Below, in pieces: positions 59,981 through 64,000 of a stretch of 64,000 nt of DNA (positions are counted from its first letter, which is position 1; each line of letters starts with the position of its first letter). The stretch covers positions 16,861,654 through 16,925,653 of the forward strand of contig CM060472.1 of the NCBI GenBank assembly GCA_030544235.1. The letters run 5' to 3'. The notes under the pieces were generated by a model. The model worked only from the letters and a program-made list of their open reading frames with translations, had not been told where the DNA came from and did no database searches. This DNA comes from Lepturacanthus savala. Taxonomy: Eukaryota > Chordata > Actinopteri > Scombriformes > Trichiuridae. Made by a program: the position numbers and the translations under genes.

Positions 59981-62900
59981 TAGCATCTCACTCAGTGTGT
60001 TTGTGCGATGGGAACAGATGGAAACCATCTGAAGGAGGATTCGGCGGTTTGCATCTTTGCTGCCATGGTAACCGTCTCTCAGGTAACGGGAGGAGGTTGA
60101 TCCTCTTCTTCTTCTCTCTGTTTGTGTTACAGTCCTCTCTCCCTTCACCATCCTGCTCAACTCGTCATTTCCCTTTCCACCACTCTTTCCCTCTCATTTC
60201 TTGTCCTTTTTTTTTTCTTCTCTTCCTCTCTTCACTCAACCTTTTCCTTTTTGCTTTTTCCTTCCCCGGTTTCCTTTTACCTCTCCTCTGTTTTCCTTCT
60301 TCTTTTTCTGTCTCCTTATCTCATGAACCGTGCAGGCTTCTCAAACCTCACAGTGAAAAACAAACATTATTCTTTATTTGCATCATCTGTATGCGTTGGA
60401 CCACCAGTTGCAGAACGTTGTGATGCATTTTCCCCACTGGAAGGTATCCATTAGTGTGCTTTTATCATGTTTTTGTCCCTGGAAGGCACTAGGTTTTATC
60501 AGCCCTCTCAGATGAAGGGAACTTTTGCTGCATTTTTCCTGAATATGGGGGCACCGTGGGGGGGATTGTCGACCCCGCTGACCTCGGTCCATCCCTGCCA
60601 CAAATGCGTTTCCTGTTCATTCGAAGCAAGAGCGACATTGTGAATCCCTGCAGAGAATCACTCTGATGGTATTTTAAATAGGAGTTAACCATCCTGTAAA
60701 CACGATGGAGTCTCCTCTCTCTCTCTCTCTCTCTCCGGGATTAATTATCCTGCTGGGATCTAAACACACAGATGACCATAAATAATGGAAAATGTGAATC
60801 TCTGGCTCCCAAAAAACGCAGCGGCATCAAGACTAAAACCGCAACTCAGAACACAAAGTTTGTTTGAAGTGACATTTCGAAAGTTCTAACAGGAAGAGCT
60901 GCGAAGATCTGACGGATCAATGCGCCCGACTTTGTGTTCCTCATCCATATGGATGCAGATCTTTTTTAACGCTCCTTCATCTTCATCCCTCTGTCGTCTT
61001 CATCCCTCTGTCGTCTTCATCCCTCTGTCGTCTTCATCCGTCCAACATCAGGGAGGTTGGTGAGTTAATATTCCATATGGCCTCTTCATGTGCTGCCAGT
61101 GAATTTTGCCTAGTCATCACAAACACTATTGTAGTATCAATAATCATAATAACTACCAATAAATATCATCATCATTCATTCTTCCTCCTCCTCCAGTCGA
61201 TGTTGTCAGGCCTTAAAGAGAGAAACCAAGAAATAAAGAATGGTTTCATGCTTGAGCGGTTATCACCCCGCACTAATGTACCCTTGATGTTTAGCGAATC
61301 TTTGCGGCAAATCCATCTATTGTGAATTTTTTATAGCCTCCATTTACATGATTAATTATTGACTGCAGACGTGGACACAGCCACATGAACACATTAATGA
61401 TCCCATCAAAGAATAACCACTGCTTTTATTCCGACTCGACCTAAATGAGATTAAATTCATATCGATCGCGTCTCTCTCACACAAACATGCAGCTCGCAAC
61501 TCATTTTCTTTTTCCTACTGCTTTTGTTTTTATGCAGAAGCTCATCAATCAACCGGAGTCTGATGGTAGAACTGACTGTTCGCATTTATGGAACTAGAGC
61601 AATATTGATCTATTGCAGCACTACTGTGAGTATTTTGTATTACATGTACATATAGTACTTTGTGACACACTGCGTAAGCTCATTTCATCACTTGTGTGAA
61701 AACATGACAAGTTTTCATCAACTTTAATTGCGATATTCTCAAAGCATTTCACTCAAATGCCAACAAGAACTATTGTTCCCATTCAAAAACTGCTACAAAA
61801 ACTACAAATGCTTATTAAAAGAACTACAGCTCCCATTACAACTACAGTTCGCAATTAAAGAATTACAGCTCCTATAGTTCACATTGAAATAACTACAAGT
61901 CCCATAATAAAAAGAACACTACAAACTCTCTCTCCTTGAAAAAAGAACAGCTTCCTGTTAACAAGGTTATTTTATCATATCATTTCTGTCCGACCTGACA
62001 TGTAGGTCCATCCACATGTTGTGTCGATCGGCTGATGGCGAAACTCGGCGGGTCAGTAATTCAGACAGCAGGTCTCAACCTGCTCCTCTTTCACACCCAA
62101 CAGAGGTCTATTTCCTCTCCTCCAACCCTCCCGCGGGGTGAGGGATGAACACAAGGAGAGCCATCTGTGGAAGAGGTGCACGCTGGGAGGAGCAGATCGA
62201 AGGGAGGGAGGAAAGATCGGAGGATGTGGGGAAATAATAATAGGATGAGAGTGAGAAAACATTTGGAAAAGGGAATAAAAAGGAATGAAAGATACAAGGA
62301 TGCGGTGCCGTAGTTTTCCCCCCTGATTGCTAATTCTCCTCCTGACAGACTGCTTCGCTAACCGCGGCTTCTGTTGACTTATGCTGATGTGAATGATGCT
62401 GGTGAGAATCGAACCTGCGGGGACATATTACACACCACGATCTGACACAAAAGCTGCACAGCACAGCATGAATTGCTGGAGCAGGGAGGAGCAGAGCACT
62501 GGGAATGGAGTAATCACCAGGTTTTTATTCCAAAACATCTAGACAGGAGCTCCTACTGGTGACAGGGGAGGAATGGCACACACACACACACACACAAAAA
62601 AACATACATGTTTCTATGTCGTTCTGGGGACTCATTTAATTCATGGCTCACTAACAGAATAAGCAGGTCCTACCTATTATAAACTTGTGAATAGGATTGT
62701 GTGCTCCGTGTAAGTGAATCTATTCCATTGTTAGCTGTCACTGTGGCATGATGGGAAACAAGGAGCAGTTAACATCGACCCCGGTGCCTGGTTACAGCTA
62801 ATACTGTTGCCATAGCGATGTGAAGTCTGGGTTCTGAGTGACCTGGGTGACATCTGTTGCCTCGTTGCTATGTTTAGACGACGGGAACAGTTTTACATGA

Positions 62901-63105
62901 AAGAACGTGTTTCCAAACCATCGGAAACCATCTGCAGCAAAGGAAACTAATGACTGGCATTGTGGTTTCTGTAACATCACCTATCTAGAACAGCAACAAT
63001 AACAACAATTGTGGCGCCATGAAGAAAAATGTACCTGTATTGCTTTACCTTATCACTCTGCTGTATTATCTGGAACAGTTTTTTTGCGGCTTTAATAATC
63101 AACCA
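59416..63105. other. 5' flank with simple repeats, nothing else recognised
   Basis: (CA)n at 59658-59702, (GT)n at 59945-59979, pyrimidine-rich 60130-60310, (CT)n at 60712-60734, (CA)n at 62576-62596. A frame at 59935-60423 owes its length to the pyrimidine-rich patch. Confidence 0.45.
60967..61040. repeat. 17-bp tandem repeat TTCATCCCTCTGTCGTC
   Basis: Four adjacent copies, the last one partial (TTCATCCGTCC). Confidence 0.9.
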
Positions 63106-63109
63106 ATGT

Positions 63110-63665
63110 CAGACAAGATCAGACTCATAGACAAGACTCTTATGGAATATAACAGACTCTAATATACACTAACAGACTCTATCTAACAGACTTGAACAAA
63201 CTCCATTGGACTCTCTATCACACTAACTATATCAGACACTAACAGATTCCTACAGGCTCTATCAGACTTTACCAGACTTTATTATACTCTCTAACAGACT
63301 ATCAGGCTTAAACAGGTTCTAAACGGCTCTAACAAGGATCTATCGGACTCAAACAGACTGTCAGGCTTCATCAGATGGACAGAATCCTACAGACTAACAG
63401 ATTCTAACAGGCACTGATGGGATCTTACAGACTCTAAGACATTAATGTATTCTATTGGACTCTAAAGGATTCTATTGGACTCTATCAGATGCCATCAGAC
63501 TTAAACAGACCAACAGACTGTAACAGATTCTATCAGACCCTATCGAACCGGTATCAGACTCTTAACGTATCACTATTAAACTCTTAAAATATTCTAGAGG
63601 CCGACAGATTCTAGTCCATTGGTCTCAATGTAATTAGAATCTATCAGACTCTAATAGTCATTTCT
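63110..63665. repeat. Degenerate 10-11 bp repeat (CAGACTCTAA)n
   Basis: About fifty drifting copies of words such as CAGACTCTAA, CAGACTCTATCA, CAGGCTCTAT and CAGATTCTAACA run through the segment, with little other sequence between them. Confidence 0.8.
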
Positions 63666-64000
63666 GCTAACCATTGCTAAATCATATGTCCTGTACCTTC
63701 AAGCTCACAGCTTGATGTAATGTGCTGGCGGTGCGCTATCTCTCATATTCTTCTTTCACTGAGAACTTTTTTTCCTCCTAAACTGTCCCACGATGCATCA
63801 CTCTCAAACGTCAATCGCTCAAACCGCAAGATGTGAAATGGCCTTTCAGAAAACATTTTGTGTCCCCATAAGGGACAATAGTCCCCGCAATGTACTCAAC
63901 GAAGAATGCCCATCACACAGAGACAGACACTGACTGACAGATGAGAGATTACATATCCAGGAAGGATGATTGGAGGTCAGATGCCCTGCTGCCTTGGTTA
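63666..64000. other. 5' flank, nothing recognised
   Basis: Non-coding as far as can be seen. Confidence 0.5.

Overview
This is vertebrate nuclear DNA, almost certainly from a teleost fish. It is A+T-leaning, intron-rich and crowded with microsatellites. It also carries relics of fish-type transposons: Tc1-like, hAT-like, L2-type and endonuclease-type LINEs, a tRNA-derived SINE, and BEL/Pao and gypsy-type LTR fragments. No prokaryotic gene organisation is present.

One real protein-coding gene can be supported: a class 6 semaphorin on the minus strand. I reconstructed fifteen exons between 14873 and 2077, with GT/AG splice sites and matching phases at every junction. They encode a signal peptide, a complete sema domain and the PSI domain, about 557 residues in order. 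The wording of the protein (for example 'TSLQQVGEEL', 'DECYNYVKVLVP', 'AVCAFYMDDIEK', 'MMFLGSDDG') is closest to semaphorin-6C as I remember the family. The transmembrane segment and cytoplasmic tail were not found and must lie left of the window. A CpG-rich block at 37.62-37.93 kb has a GC box, a CCAAT box and a strong minus-strand splice donor. It is the best candidate for the promoter and non-coding first exon, which gives a first intron of about 22.7 kb.

Layout: 1-1.4 kb, a Tc1-like relic carrying an inserted hAT-like piece. 2.1-14.9 kb, the coding exons of the semaphorin, with a hAT-like insertion with target duplication (2455-3000), LINE pieces (6.5, 9.7-11.1 kb), a 60-bp minisatellite touching a splice donor (8.3-8.6 kb) and a long CAT/ATC-rich block (12.9-14.7 kb) in the introns. 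14.9-37.6 kb, the inferred first intron, mostly non-coding, with LINE, Tc1-like and MITE-like relics, several minisatellites and two open frames I do not recognise near 25 kb. 37.6-37.9 kb, putative promoter. 37.9-64 kb, 5' flank: a 1.6-kb pure pyrimidine tract, a (CAG)16 repeat, SINEs with clear target-site duplications inside older transposons, LINE and LTR-retrotransposon remnants, and a tail of degenerate short repeats.

I see no undescribed multi-gene system. The most interesting items are the structure-forming repeats around the semaphorin promoter and intron 1, the decoy splice-site minisatellite beside exon 5, the minimal upstream ORF before the start codon, the altered PSI motif, and the nested, datable transposon insertions.
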